DNA of 64,000 nt from Streptomyces sp. GSL17-111 (GTDB taxonomy: Bacteria > Actinomycetota > Actinomycetes > Streptomycetales > Streptomycetaceae): assembly GCF_037911585.1 (NCBI RefSeq), contig NZ_JBAJNS010000001.1:2908001-2972000 (forward strand), written 5' to 3'. The notes beneath the pieces are model-generated. The model was given only the letters and a program-made list of their open reading frames with translations, searched no databases and had not been told where the DNA came from. The stretch's first letter is position 1. Every line of letters starts with the position of its first letter. This document shows, one piece after another, positions 8,174 to 16,447 of this stretch. A program made the position numbers and the translations under genes.

Positions 8174-9208
8174 TCAGTTTCGTTGACCGTGCCCGAGTCG
8201 GTAGCTGCGGGGCGTGGCGCCCGTCCAGCGGCGGAAGGCCCGGTGGAAGGCGCTGGGTTCGGAGAAGCCGAGCTGCTGGGAGAGCGCCTCGATGGAGACG
8301 CGACCGGAGGCGAGGACGGCGATCGCGTGGTCCCGCCGGAGCCGGTCCCGGACCTGCTGGAACGACGTCCCCTCGGCGGCCAGTTGACGGCGCAGCGTCT
8401 GCGGGCTGACGGACAGCCGGGCGGCGATCTGCTCGGGGGTGGGCAGCGGCCCGGGCAGGGCGTGCCCGAGGAGGCGGCGGACGCGGGCGGACACGGTCGC
8501 GGCGTAGTCGAGGCGGGCGAGGACGTCCACGGGCGCGCGGCGCAGGAACGTCCGCAACCCCTCCGCGTCCTGGAGCACCGGCTCGTCCAGGAGAGCGCGG
8601 TCGAAGACGATGGCGGTGCGCGGCGTGCCGAAGACGCAGGGGGCACCGAAGAGCAGGTCGTACTCCAGCGCGTGGGCGGGCGCGGGGTAGGAGAACTCGG
8701 CACGGCGGAGCACGATCCGGCGCCGGAGCAGCCAGCCGGCGAAGCGGTGCCCGACGACCGTGGTGCCCTCCGAGCCGAAGTGTGCCGGGCCGTCGCAGTC
8801 GGCCACGTCGAACTCCACGGCCGCCTCGTCCCGCGCGCCTCCGGGTTCGACCAGCCGCAGCCGGGGGCCGGCCGGGAAGAGGTCGTAGAACTCCTGGCAG
8901 CGGCGCAGGGCGGCCCGCAGGTCGCGGCTGCCGTGCACGCCGTCGTACACGACGACCCGGCACATCATGGCGAACGTCCCCACCTTGAAGGGGATCGGCC
9001 CGAAGCCCAGCAGTTCGTCGTCGAGGGCGGTCCACAGTGCCTTGACGAGCAGGGCGAACTGGGCGGGCGACACCCGCGCGCGGTCGTCGTCGAGCAGCTC
9101 CGGCGCGATGCCGGCCCGGCGCAGGACGGGTTCCGTGGAGAGGTTCCGCCGCTCGGCGCCGTGCAGGACGGCGCGGACGTGGTGGACGCTCACCGAGCGC
9201 GTCACCAC
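8174..9208 (-). CDS. AraC family transcriptional regulator
   Basis: A 344-aa regulator with an N-terminal ligand domain of the arabinose-binding-like type seen in OruR/QhpR-like proteins (about 15-215) and a C-terminal double HTH (about 240-340). The HTH signature is LSVSPQTLRRQLAAEGTSF...LGFSEPSAFHRAFRRWTG, with the family Phe-x-Arg-Ala-Phe-(R/K)-Arg-Trp-Thr-Gly pattern. The start GTG 9208 is followed by another in-frame start-like codon. It diverges from an acyl-CoA dehydrogenase gene with 167 bp between, so it is the likely regulator of that gene. Confidence 0.9.
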   Translation of the reverse strand: MVTRSVSVHHVRAVLHGAERRNLSTEPVLRRAGIAPELLDDDRARVSPAQFALLVKALWTALDDELLGFGPIPFKVGTFAMMCRVVVYDGVHGSRDLRAALRRCQEFYDLFPAGPRLRLVEPGGARDEAAVEFDVADCDGPAHFGSEGTTVVGHRFAGWLLRRRIVLRRAEFSYPAPAHALEYDLLFGAPCVFGTPRTAIVFDRALLDEPVLQDAEGLRTFLRRAPVDVLARLDYAATVSARVRRLLGHALPGPLPTPEQIAARLSVSPQTLRRQLAAEGTSFQQVRDRLRRDHAIAVLASGRVSIEALSQQLGFSEPSAFHRAFRRWTGATPRSYRLGHGQRN

Positions 9209-9375
9209 CGCGGCCTCCCCGGCACGGTGGCGCCCGGGTCACGCGGGGCGAGCGGTGGGGTCATGGCCGGGGCCGGGGTGCCGCGGTGATGCTGGGGAGC
9301 ACCGGTGGGCGCGCCCGCCGGCCGTCCGCGCCCGCGCCCACGCCCGTGCCCCCCTCCGACAGGAAGAGCCCCACC

Positions 9376-10518
9376 ATGGACAGCGAGCTGTACACCGCCG
9401 ACCACGACAGCTTCCGCGAGACCGTCCGCGCCTTCATGGAGCGGCACGTCGTCCCGTTCCACGACACGTGGGAGACGGAGGGCATCGTCCCGCGCGAGGT
9501 GTGGGTGGCGGCCGGGAAGCTCGGGCTGCTGGGTACCGACGTGCCGGAGGCCCACGGTGGCGGCGGGGTCGCGGACTTCCGGTACAACGCGGTCGTCAGC
9601 GAGGAGATCGTGCGGGCGGGCGCCTCGGGCGTCGGCTTCACGTTGCACAACGACGTCGTCGCGCCGTACCTGCTGCGGCTGACGACGGAGGAGCAGAAGC
9701 GCCGCTGGCTGCCGGGCTTCTGCTCGGGGGAGCTGATCACGGCCATCGCCATGACGGAGCCCGGCGCGGGCAGCGACCTGCAGAACATCCGCACCACGGC
9801 CGTGCGCGACGGCGACCACTACGTCGTGAGCGGGTCGAAGACGTTCATCACCAACGGGATCAACGCCGACCTCGTGCTCGTCGTGGTGAAGACGGACCCG
9901 GAGCAGGGCGCGCACGGCACCAGCCTCCTCGCCGTCGAGCGGGGCATGCCCGGCTTCGAGCGGGGCCGCAACCTGGACAAGATCGGCCTGAAGGCGCAGG
10001 ACACCGCCGAGCTGTTCTTCGACGACGTCCGGGTGCCGGTGGCGAACCTGATCGGCGAGGAGAACAAGGGCTTCGTCCACCTCATGGACGCCCTGCCGCA
10101 GGAGCGGCTGTCGATCGCCGTCGTCGCCGTGGCGGTGTGCGAGCAGGTCCTGGAGGCGACGCTCGCCTACTGCAAGGAGCGGACGGCCTTCAACCGGCCC
10201 ATCGGCTCCTTCCAGGCGAACCGCTTCACGCTGGCCGAACTGGCCACCGAGATCACGATCGCGCGCACCTTCCTGGACCGCTGCGTCACGCTGCACAACG
10301 CGGGCGGGCTGAGCGTCCCGGACGCCGCGATGGCCAAGTGGTGGACGACGGAGCTGCAGAAGCGGACCGTCGACACCTGCCTCCAGTTGCACGGCGGCTA
10401 CGGCTTCATGTCCGAGTACCCCGTCGCGAAGGCGTTCCTGGACAGCCGGGTGCAGACCATCTACGGGGGCACGACGGAGGTCATGAAGGAGATCATCGGG
10501 CGCTTCCTCGGTCTGTGA
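9376..10518 (+). CDS. Acyl-CoA dehydrogenase
   Basis: A 380-aa FAD-dependent acyl-CoA dehydrogenase that introduces the alpha-beta double bond into acyl-CoAs. The N-terminal helical, middle beta and C-terminal helical domains are present at normal length. The FAD-binding AMTEPGAGSDL (about 133-143), the C-terminal QLHGGYGFMSEYP, and the catalytic Glu in IYGGTTEVMKEIIGR are all intact. ATG 9376 is preceded by AGGAAGAG. Substrate chain length cannot be read from sequence. The divergent AraC-type gene is the probable regulator, and the AurF-like gene converges from the other side. Confidence 0.93.
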   Translation: MDSELYTADHDSFRETVRAFMERHVVPFHDTWETEGIVPREVWVAAGKLGLLGTDVPEAHGGGGVADFRYNAVVSEEIVRAGASGVGFTLHNDVVAPYLLRLTTEEQKRRWLPGFCSGELITAIAMTEPGAGSDLQNIRTTAVRDGDHYVVSGSKTFITNGINADLVLVVVKTDPEQGAHGTSLLAVERGMPGFERGRNLDKIGLKAQDTAELFFDDVRVPVANLIGEENKGFVHLMDALPQERLSIAVVAVAVCEQVLEATLAYCKERTAFNRPIGSFQANRFTLAELATEITIARTFLDRCVTLHNAGGLSVPDAAMAKWWTTELQKRTVDTCLQLHGGYGFMSEYPVAKAFLDSRVQTIYGGTTEVMKEIIGRFLGL

Positions 10519-10520
10519 GG

Positions 10521-10543
10521 GACGCCCGCCCGCCCGGGGCGTC
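10521..10543. terminator. Short hairpin between convergent genes
   Basis: A 7-bp inverted repeat (GACGCCC at 10521-10527, GGGCGTC at 10537-10543) follows the acyl-CoA dehydrogenase stop directly and precedes the convergent AurF-like gene end at 10575. Confidence 0.5.
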
Positions 10544-10574
10544 GCGTCCACGGCGCGCAGCACGGCGTCGCGGG

Positions 10575-11486
10575 TCAGGGCAGGAGGTACGCCTTGCGCC
10601 ACAGGCTCCTGGCCGGTCCTCCGACGAGTCCGGCGTCCTGGAGGAAGGGCATGATCTTCTCCCCGGCGTACCGGACGGACGCCCGGTAGTGCGGGTTGGC
10701 GTGGGCGGCCCGTGTCGCGGCCTTCGGGTCGAGCCCGACGGCGGCGTAGGCGCGGGGGTTGAGCAGGCTGCGGGAGATGGCGAACGACACGGTGGCGATC
10801 AGCGTCTGCTGGTAGGTCATCTCCGCCCGACCGATGCCGCGCCCGGTGCCGCGGACGACCTCCTCGCGGGCGAAGGTGACGTGCCGGGCCTCCTCGACGA
10901 TGTGGATGTGGTTGACCATCCGCAGCAGGGGCTGGATCGAGTCGTCGCCGACCATCTCGCGCTGCAGCCGGTCGGTGATCTCCTCGGCGACGAGGATGGA
11001 GCCGTACAGCGCGGGCCCGTAGGAGATGGCGGGCAGGATCTTGGCGACCTGGTGGAGGAAGCGGGGCGGGCCGTAGTTGGGGCAGCCGATGCGCTCCACG
11101 AGGCGGGCGAACATGGTGACGTGCCGGCACTCGTCGGCGACCTCGGTGAGGGCGTACTGGACGTGCGCGGTGGTGGCGTCCCCGTTGTAGGCGGCCTTGA
11201 CGAGCATCTTCATGAGCAGCAGCTCGAACCAGAGGCCGACGCTCGCGATGGTGGCCATCTCGTGCTTGCCCAGCTCGCGCCGCTGCTCCTCGGCCATGCG
11301 CTCCCACAGCGGCGTCCCGTAGAGGGAGACGCGGTGCGGCAGGATGTAGTGCTTGTCCGGGTCCAGGGGCGCGTCCCAGTCGATGTCGATGTCCGGGTCG
11401 TAGGACTTCTTCGCCGACGAGGCGAGCAGGCGCGCGGCGGTCTTCTCGCGGTCGCCCACCTTCGCATCGGTCCGTACGCGTGCCAT
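10575..11486 (-). CDS. AurF-like diiron oxygenase
   Basis: A 303-aa protein of the AurF (p-aminobenzoate N-oxygenase) diiron family. Iron-binding motifs are visible in order: a Glu in the helix around GLWFELLLMK, ADECRHVTMFARLVE and EEARHVTFAREE. The pair of E-x-R-H motifs is the family mark. The true substrate is not known for most members; those next to TetR genes are often linked to lipid metabolism, which is only inference here. ATG 11486 has GGGAG about 9 nt upstream. It diverges from a TetR gene across a region with two palindromic operators, so it is very probably the TetR target. Confidence 0.85.
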   Translation of the reverse strand: MARVRTDAKVGDREKTAARLLASSAKKSYDPDIDIDWDAPLDPDKHYILPHRVSLYGTPLWERMAEEQRRELGKHEMATIASVGLWFELLLMKMLVKAAYNGDATTAHVQYALTEVADECRHVTMFARLVERIGCPNYGPPRFLHQVAKILPAISYGPALYGSILVAEEITDRLQREMVGDDSIQPLLRMVNHIHIVEEARHVTFAREEVVRGTGRGIGRAEMTYQQTLIATVSFAISRSLLNPRAYAAVGLDPKAATRAAHANPHYRASVRYAGEKIMPFLQDAGLVGGPARSLWRKAYLLP

Positions 11487-11559
11487 GCCACTCAACTCCC
11501 TCGGGACGGGACCGGTCCGCTGCCCGGGAACAGGGCGCGGCGTCCGCCGCAGTATCTGT

Positions 11560-11586
11560 TACCTCAGGTAGCGGTTACTTGGGGTA
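11560..11586. promoter_or_regulatory. Two tandem palindromes, likely TetR operators
   Basis: TACCTCAGGTA (11560-11570) is a perfect 5+1+5 palindrome. TACTTGGGGTA (11576-11586) is a degenerate second copy 16 bp away. Both sit inside a direct repeat of the form GTTACnTnnGGTAGC. The location between divergent AurF-like and TetR genes fits autoregulation and target repression. Confidence 0.7.
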
Positions 11587-11622
11587 GCATGAGCGGCGCA
11601 CGCGTGGGAGTCAAGAGCGGAA

Positions 11623-12330
11623 GTGGGCGTGAGGCCCGTGGACGGACGCAGGGAGCGGTGGAGCTCGCACCGCGCCGCGCGCCGCGAGGAGTTCGTCGAG
11701 GCGGCGCTGCGCGCCCTCGCCCGGCACGGTCCCGAGCTGCGCGTCGAGCAGGTCGCGGCGGAGGCCGGGGTCAGCAAGCCCGTGCTCTACCGCCACTTCA
11801 CCGACAAGGCCCACCTGCTCGCCGCGCTCCACGACCGGGTGGCCGCCCTGCTGATGGAACGGCTGGAGCCCGCCCTCGATCCGGACGACCCGCCGCACGT
11901 CCGGATCAGGACCGGCGTGGACGCGTTCCTCTCGCTCCTGGAGGAGCACCCCAACCTCTACCTGCTGGTGAGCCGCACCGTGCCCGCCGGCGCGACGAAC
12001 GAGGGCGAGGGCGTGCGGGCCGGCAAGGAGCTGGCCGCCCAGGCGCTCACGCACCTCTTCGACGACTACCTGCACGCCTACGGGCTCGACACGCGCGGTG
12101 CCGCGCCGATGGCGCACTCCGTCGTCGGCATGGTCCACAGCACGGCCGAGTGGTGGCTGGAGAAGCGGGCGATGAGCCGTCAGGAGGTCGTGGACCACCT
12201 GAGCGAGACCGTCTGGGACTGCCTCGACGGCTACCTCCGGCGCCGTGGCGCCCGGTTGGACCCCGACACCCCCACCAGCCCCGACGACGTGCTCGTCGCC
12301 CGCGCCGAGCACACCCGCACCCCCGACTGA
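11623..12330 (+). CDS. TetR family transcriptional regulator
   Basis: A 235-aa repressor with an N-terminal TetR helix-turn-helix (about residues 20-66): EEFVEAALRALARHGPEL, then VEQVAAEAGVSKPVLYRHF. The C-terminal ligand domain is variable. The start is uncertain: GTG 11623 is used, with GTG codons at 11629 and 11638 also possible. It runs divergently from the AurF-like gene, and its stop is 9 bp before the DUF4873 gene, which is probably in the same transcript. Confidence 0.88.
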   Translation: MGVRPVDGRRERWSSHRAARREEFVEAALRALARHGPELRVEQVAAEAGVSKPVLYRHFTDKAHLLAALHDRVAALLMERLEPALDPDDPPHVRIRTGVDAFLSLLEEHPNLYLLVSRTVPAGATNEGEGVRAGKELAAQALTHLFDDYLHAYGLDTRGAAPMAHSVVGMVHSTAEWWLEKRAMSRQEVVDHLSETVWDCLDGYLRRRGARLDPDTPTSPDDVLVARAEHTRTPD

Positions 12331-12339
12331 GGAGCCGCC

Positions 12340-12699
12340 GTGTCCGATCCCCGCCAGCAGCACGCCCCGGACGAGCAGCACGAGCAGCACGCCCCGCACG
12401 ACGACGGGTACAGCGGGGCGGCCACGCTCGTCACCGACGGCGCCGAGCTCGCCGTCACCGTCGAGCTGCGCGGTCACTTCCAGCCGATCGACGGCCGCTA
12501 CCGGTGGTACGGGCGGCTGGCCGCCGATCCGGAGGTGACGCGCCTGTGCGGCGGACGCCGCGCCTCCGTGACGCTGCGCACCCCGCACGGCCAGGCGCCC
12601 GCCGAGGCCGCCGACCCCGATCCGTGGGGCCGCTACCGCGTGACGGGCACGGGCACGCCGCCGTTCCGCACCGCCGGCACCCGGCCGCCGGGGATGTGA
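12340..12699 (+). CDS. DUF4873 domain protein
   Basis: A 119-aa protein whose core (about residues 22-110) matches DUF4873: a GYSGAATL start, ELRGHFQPIDGRYRWYGRL, and a Thr/Arg-rich C-terminus. Family function is unknown, though the domain is often encoded beside or fused to flavin-dependent monooxygenases, which is suggestive next to an oxygenase regulator. GTG 12340 has GAGGAG at about 12327-12334, overlapping the TetR stop. Its stop lies only 7 bp from the stop of the convergent sortase. Confidence 0.85.
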   Translation: MSDPRQQHAPDEQHEQHAPHDDGYSGAATLVTDGAELAVTVELRGHFQPIDGRYRWYGRLAADPEVTRLCGGRRASVTLRTPHGQAPAEAADPDPWGRYRVTGTGTPPFRTAGTRPPGM

Positions 12700-12706
12700 G
12701 GGCCGC

Positions 12707-13474
12707 TCAGCCCGCGCGCAGTTCCTCCGGCGGCGTCCGCTCCTCGTCCACCGGTTCCGTGCGCTCCAGCTCCGCCCACACGATGTAGCGGTAGGCGGAG
12801 CTGAACATCGGCGTGCACGTCGTCAGGGTGAGGTAGCGGCCCTCCTCCGTCTTCCCGGACCCCTCGGGGACGTCGGCGAGCACGCCGACGTTGTACTTCG
12901 AGGTCTCCGGCAGCTTCGCGTAGACCGTGTACACGTACCAGGTGTCCTTGGTCTCGAAGACGACCGGATCGCCCTCGTCGATCTTGTGGATGTTGTGGAA
13001 CTTGGCGCCGTGCCCGTCCCGGTGCGCGGCGAGGGTGAAGTTCCCCGATTCGTCCCACGGCATCGCGGACTTCTTCGGCTTCTCGTAGTACCCGGCGATG
13101 CCGCCGTTGAGCTTCTCCGGGTCCGTGCCGGGGAGGACGAGCACGTCGTCGTCGCTCATCGCGGGCACGTGCAGGAAACCGATGCCGTCCTTGGGGTCGA
13201 AGTCGGCCGGAGCCCGGTCCTCGCCTCCGCCGTCGCCCTCCTCCTGCTCGGCCCACTGGTCGCGCAGCTCGCTGCTCTCCTTGCCGGCCTGGCGGTCGGC
13301 GAGGACGTTCGTCCACCACAGGGAGTAGGCGACGAAGAGGGCCAGCACGAGGCCCGCCGTGATGAGGAGTTCACCCAGGACGCTGACCGTCGCGGCGACG
13401 CGTCCGCGGGTGGGCCGGGGCGGCCGCGGACGCTCTTCGGTCTCCGCGTCGTCGTCCCGCTCGGTCACTGCCAC
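12707..13474 (-). CDS. Class E sortase (shorter copy)
   Basis: A 255-aa sortase that anchors surface proteins to peptidoglycan. A cytoplasmic Arg/Pro-rich N-terminus precedes a membrane segment at about 28-50. The extracytoplasmic domain carries catalytic His151 (LAAHRDGHG), Cys220 (LTLTTCTP) and Arg229 (SSAYRYIVW), in the class E arrangement that typically recognises LAxTG signals. The start is GTG 13474, with GTG 13468 as an alternative. It is adjacent to and codirectional with a second sortase. No LAxTG substrate gene is visible in the window. Confidence 0.9.
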   Translation of the reverse strand: MAVTERDDDAETEERPRPPRPTRGRVAATVSVLGELLITAGLVLALFVAYSLWWTNVLADRQAGKESSELRDQWAEQEEGDGGGEDRAPADFDPKDGIGFLHVPAMSDDDVLVLPGTDPEKLNGGIAGYYEKPKKSAMPWDESGNFTLAAHRDGHGAKFHNIHKIDEGDPVVFETKDTWYVYTVYAKLPETSKYNVGVLADVPEGSGKTEEGRYLTLTTCTPMFSSAYRYIVWAELERTEPVDEERTPPEELRAG

Positions 13475-13514
13475 GTGGGTTCCACCGTTTCGATCGCTCC
13501 GCCGGCCCGGCCGG

Positions 13515-14639
13515 CTATCCGACGAGCGCGTCCGGCTTCCCCTCGCTGCGCGGGCGCTCCTCGACCATTTTGCCCCAGACGATGAGACGGTACTTCGAGG
13601 TGAACTCGGGGGTACAGGTGGTCAGGGTCACGTAGCGACCCGGCTCGGTGAAGCCCGACTTGGGCGGGACGGGGGCGATGACCTCCACGTCCGACGGCGA
13701 GGTCTGCGGCAGGACGCTCGTCATCTCGTAGACGTAGTAGGCGTCCGCCGTCTCGACGACGATGGGGTCGCCCGCCCGGAGCCGGTTGATGTAACGGAAC
13801 GGCTCGCCATGGGTGTTGCGGTGCCCCGCCACCGCGAAGTTGCCCTCCTCGTCCCAGGGCATCGCCGTCTCCAGGCCGGACGCCTCGTCGTAGTGGCCGA
13901 CGAGCCCCTTGTCGAGGACGCTGTCCTTGTCGATGCCCTCGGCCACCGGGACGGCGACGTCCAGCGTCGGCAGGTACATGAGGGCGAAGCCCTCACCGGG
14001 CTCGAAGGCGTCGGGCCGCCGCTCGGCCGCCTCCTGCGCGTCCCACCTCTCCTCCAGCCGACTGGTGGCCTGCTGGGTCTCGAACCCGGCCTGCACGTTC
14101 GTCCACCACAGCTGGTAGGCCACGAAGAGGAGCAGCAGCACGCCGCAGGTGATGAACAGCTCGCCCACGCCACGGCTGGCCATGACGGCGGCGTTCTCCT
14201 TGCGGGCGCGGGCGGCCCGGGCGGCGGCCCGACGCCGCGCGGCGCGTCCCTCGAAGGGCTCCTCGTCGTCCCGGCGCGCCGGGGGGCGGGCCCGCCGCAG
14301 CGCGACGGTCTCCGGGTCCGGCTCCTCGCCGGGCGGCGGGACGGCCGGGGCGGCGGGTGCCGGGGCCGGGACGGGAGCGGGCCGGGGCGCGGGCGGCGGC
14401 GGGGGGCCGCCCGGGGTGTGCGGGCGGAACCAGGGGGAACCCCCGGCGGCCTGCGCGGGGCGCCGGCGGCGCCCGGGCCCCGCCCGGCCCTCCGCCCGCC
14501 CGTCCGGCTGCGCCGTGCCGTCCGGCTGCGCCGAGGGAGGCCGCCGACCGGGCAGGGGGTCGTTCAACGGGTCGTCGAGGCGCCCGATCGCCGCCAGCAG
14601 ATCCTGCGGATCGGCGTACGGGTCCTCGGGCGTCGTCAC
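13515..14639 (-). CDS. Class E sortase with long Pro-rich N-terminal extension
   Basis: A 374-aa sortase. The first 150 residues are cytoplasmic, disordered and rich in Pro, Arg and Ala; a membrane segment follows (ELFITCGVLLLLFVAYQLWW, about 160-180). The catalytic residues His273 (VAGHRNTHG), Cys342 (LTTCTPEF) and Arg351 (SKYRLIVW) are intact. GTG 14639 overlaps the stop of the preceding pabA/trpG gene (GTGA), so the two are translationally coupled. The extension is much longer than in the neighbouring sortase and may bind a cytoplasmic partner; that is inference. Confidence 0.9.
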   Translation of the reverse strand: MTTPEDPYADPQDLLAAIGRLDDPLNDPLPGRRPPSAQPDGTAQPDGRAEGRAGPGRRRRPAQAAGGSPWFRPHTPGGPPPPPAPRPAPVPAPAPAAPAVPPPGEEPDPETVALRRARPPARRDDEEPFEGRAARRRAAARAARARKENAAVMASRGVGELFITCGVLLLLFVAYQLWWTNVQAGFETQQATSRLEERWDAQEAAERRPDAFEPGEGFALMYLPTLDVAVPVAEGIDKDSVLDKGLVGHYDEASGLETAMPWDEEGNFAVAGHRNTHGEPFRYINRLRAGDPIVVETADAYYVYEMTSVLPQTSPSDVEVIAPVPPKSGFTEPGRYVTLTTCTPEFTSKYRLIVWGKMVEERPRSEGKPDALVG

Positions 14640-15265
14640 CTGCCGACGACCGGGGCCAGGCCCCGGGAGCGCTCGACGGCTCCGGTGTCACCGCACTCGG
14701 TGAGCCAGTTCGCCAGCATCAGGTGGCCCCACTCGGTGAGCACGGACTCGGGGTGGAACTGCACGCCCTCCACCGGCAGCTCCCGGTGCCGCAGGCCCAT
14801 GATGACGCCGGAGTCGGTGCGGGCCGTGACCCGCAGGGTCTCCGGGACGGTGGCGGGCTCGGCGGCCAGCGAGTGGTAGCGGGTGGCCGTGAACGGCGAG
14901 GGGAGCCCGGCGAAGACGCCCGCGCCCTCGTGCACCACGGCCGACGTCTTGCCGTGCAGCAGCTCCGGGGCGCGGCCCACGACGCCGCCGTAGGCGACGA
15001 CCATGGACTGCATGCCCAGGCACACGCCGAACACCGGCACCCCGGTGTCCGCGCAGTGCCGCACCATGTCCACGCACACCCCGGCCTCCTCGGGCGTGCC
15101 GGGCCCCGGGGAGAGCAGGACGCCGTCGAAGCCGTCCTGGGCGTGCCCCGTGCGCACCTCGTCGTTGCGCAGGACCTCGCACTCGGCACCGAGCTGGTAG
15201 AGGTACTGGACGAGGTTGAAGACGAAGCTGTCGTAGTTGTCCACCACGAGGATGCGTGCGCTCAT
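14636..15265 (-). CDS. pabA: Aminodeoxychorismate/anthranilate synthase component II
   Basis: A 209-aa class I glutamine amidotransferase that supplies ammonia to a chorismate-using partner for folate or tryptophan synthesis. The triad is Cys82 (GVCLGMQ), His171 and Glu173 (FHPES). SPGPGTP and NYDSFVFNLV are typical of PabA/TrpG. Which partner it serves cannot be read from sequence, because no pabB or trpE is nearby. Its position in the ppiA-crgA-pknB neighbourhood matches the mycobacterial gene called trpG. ATG 15265; it is coupled to the downstream sortase by a 4-bp overlap. Confidence 0.92.
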   Translation of the reverse strand: MSARILVVDNYDSFVFNLVQYLYQLGAECEVLRNDEVRTGHAQDGFDGVLLSPGPGTPEEAGVCVDMVRHCADTGVPVFGVCLGMQSMVVAYGGVVGRAPELLHGKTSAVVHEGAGVFAGLPSPFTATRYHSLAAEPATVPETLRVTARTDSGVIMGLRHRELPVEGVQFHPESVLTEWGHLMLANWLTECGDTGAVERSRGLAPVVGR

Positions 15266-15296
15266 CGGTCCGCTCAGCCCTTACTCGTCGCCCGGG

Positions 15297-15458
15297 TCAG
15301 TTGTCGTCCACCGTCACGTCGCCGAACGGCAGCAGCGGTTCGGCCCACGGGAACACGTACTGGAACAGCACGAACACCACCGCGAGGACGAGGACGAGCG
15401 AGATCAGCGCCCGCACGAGTGCGTTGCCCGGCAGATGCCGCCAGATCCAGCCGTACAT
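15297..15458 (-). CDS. 53-aa single-pass membrane protein
   Basis: A small ORF: ATG 15458, stop 15297-15299, 53 residues. It starts MYGWIWRHLPGN, then a strongly hydrophobic stretch of about 20 residues (ALISLVLVLAVVFVLFQYV), then PWAEPLLPFGD and an acidic tail VTVDDN. The hydrophobic helix flanked by a basic N-side and an acidic C-side predicts one membrane span with the tail outside. It sits between DUF881 and pabA on the same strand, 31 bp from pabA. The composition and syntenic position make it a real gene despite its length. Confidence 0.75.
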   Translation of the reverse strand: MYGWIWRHLPGNALVRALISLVLVLAVVFVLFQYVFPWAEPLLPFGDVTVDDN

Positions 15459-15565
15459 GCCGTGGTGCCGTCCCTTCGGTCCCCGCCCGTGTCGCGCGGC
15501 GCGGCGCGCCGGGTGCGGCGCTCCGTGCGGTCACCAGAGTACGTCGCCGGGGCGCGCCCGCGGCG

Positions 15566-16348
15566 TCAGTCCAGCGGCTCGGCGTACTGGAGGTCGACGG
15601 GGCCGGAGTAGCCGGGGAGCGTCGTGTCGTCGTGCCCCTCGACCTCCCAGCCGAGGCCGTACGCCTCCACGTACTGCTTGTACGTGCTGATGGCGGGTGA
15701 GCGGTCCAGCGCCTCGCGCAGCCGCTCCGGGTCGCCGACGGCCGTGACCTCGTAGGGCGGCGAGTAGAGCCGGCCCTGGAGGATCAGGGTGTTGCCGACG
15801 CACCGCACGGCGCTGGTGGAGATCAGCCGCTGGTCCATGACCCGGATGCCCTCGGCGCCGCCGGCCCACAGCGCGTTGACGACGGCCTGCAGGTCCTGCT
15901 GGTGGATGACCAGGTAGTCCGGCTCCGGCTCGGGCCAGCCGGGGAGGCGGGCGGTCGCGTCGGAGGGGGCGTCGGTGAGCGTCACCGTCAGGCCGGCGCC
16001 GCTGACCTCCTCCGTCTGGGCGGTGTCCGCCAGCTGCTCGGCCCGGCGGCGCTCGGCGGCGCTGCGGCCCTCGTCCCGCTCCTCGGCCAGCGCCTCGACC
16101 TCCTCGCGCAGCTCCGCGGTGGAGGACTCCAGCGTGCCGTTCTCGCGGCTGCGCTCGGCGATCAGGTCGGGCAGACGGAGCATCGGGTCATCACTGCGCA
16201 GGTCGGTGCCCTGCGCCGTGTTGAAGCTCACCCAGAAGATGAGGCCGGCCAGGGCGAAGACACCGGCGCTGGCGGTGCGCGCGAGGCCGGAGCGCAGCCC
16301 GCGCCGGGACCGGTCCGCGCCCGGGGGAGACGTCGACGAAGAGGTCAC
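15566..16348 (-). CDS. DUF881 family membrane-anchored protein
   Basis: A 260-aa protein with a short cytoplasmic N-terminus, one membrane segment (ASAGVFALAGLIFWVSF), a coiled coil of about 60 residues rich in Glu, Arg and Ala, then the DUF881 domain (SGAGLTVTLTDAP, DLQAVVNALWAGGAEGI, STSAVRCVGNTLIL). Family members lie beside division and cell-wall genes; their function is not established. GTG 16348 was preferred because GGAG lies upstream; GTG 16369 would extend it by seven residues but lacks a ribosome site. It diverges from crgA. Confidence 0.85.
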   Translation of the reverse strand: MTSSSTSPPGADRSRRGLRSGLARTASAGVFALAGLIFWVSFNTAQGTDLRSDDPMLRLPDLIAERSRENGTLESSTAELREEVEALAEERDEGRSAAERRRAEQLADTAQTEEVSGAGLTVTLTDAPSDATARLPGWPEPEPDYLVIHQQDLQAVVNALWAGGAEGIRVMDQRLISTSAVRCVGNTLILQGRLYSPPYEVTAVGDPERLREALDRSPAISTYKQYVEAYGLGWEVEGHDDTTLPGYSGPVDLQYAEPLD

Positions 16349-16447
16349 CGTACCCTTGTCTCCTTCCACCGCCTGGAACCACTACGCTAACGGACCACAG
16401 CACATCCGTTCAGCGCGCGGTCAAGCGCATCGACAGGAGACCCTCTC

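Noticed and set aside
8967..12788. 1273-aa plus-strand frame
   Set aside because: It runs through the AraC, dehydrogenase, AurF and TetR genes in another frame and has no family signature, only repetitive Arg/Gly/Ala.
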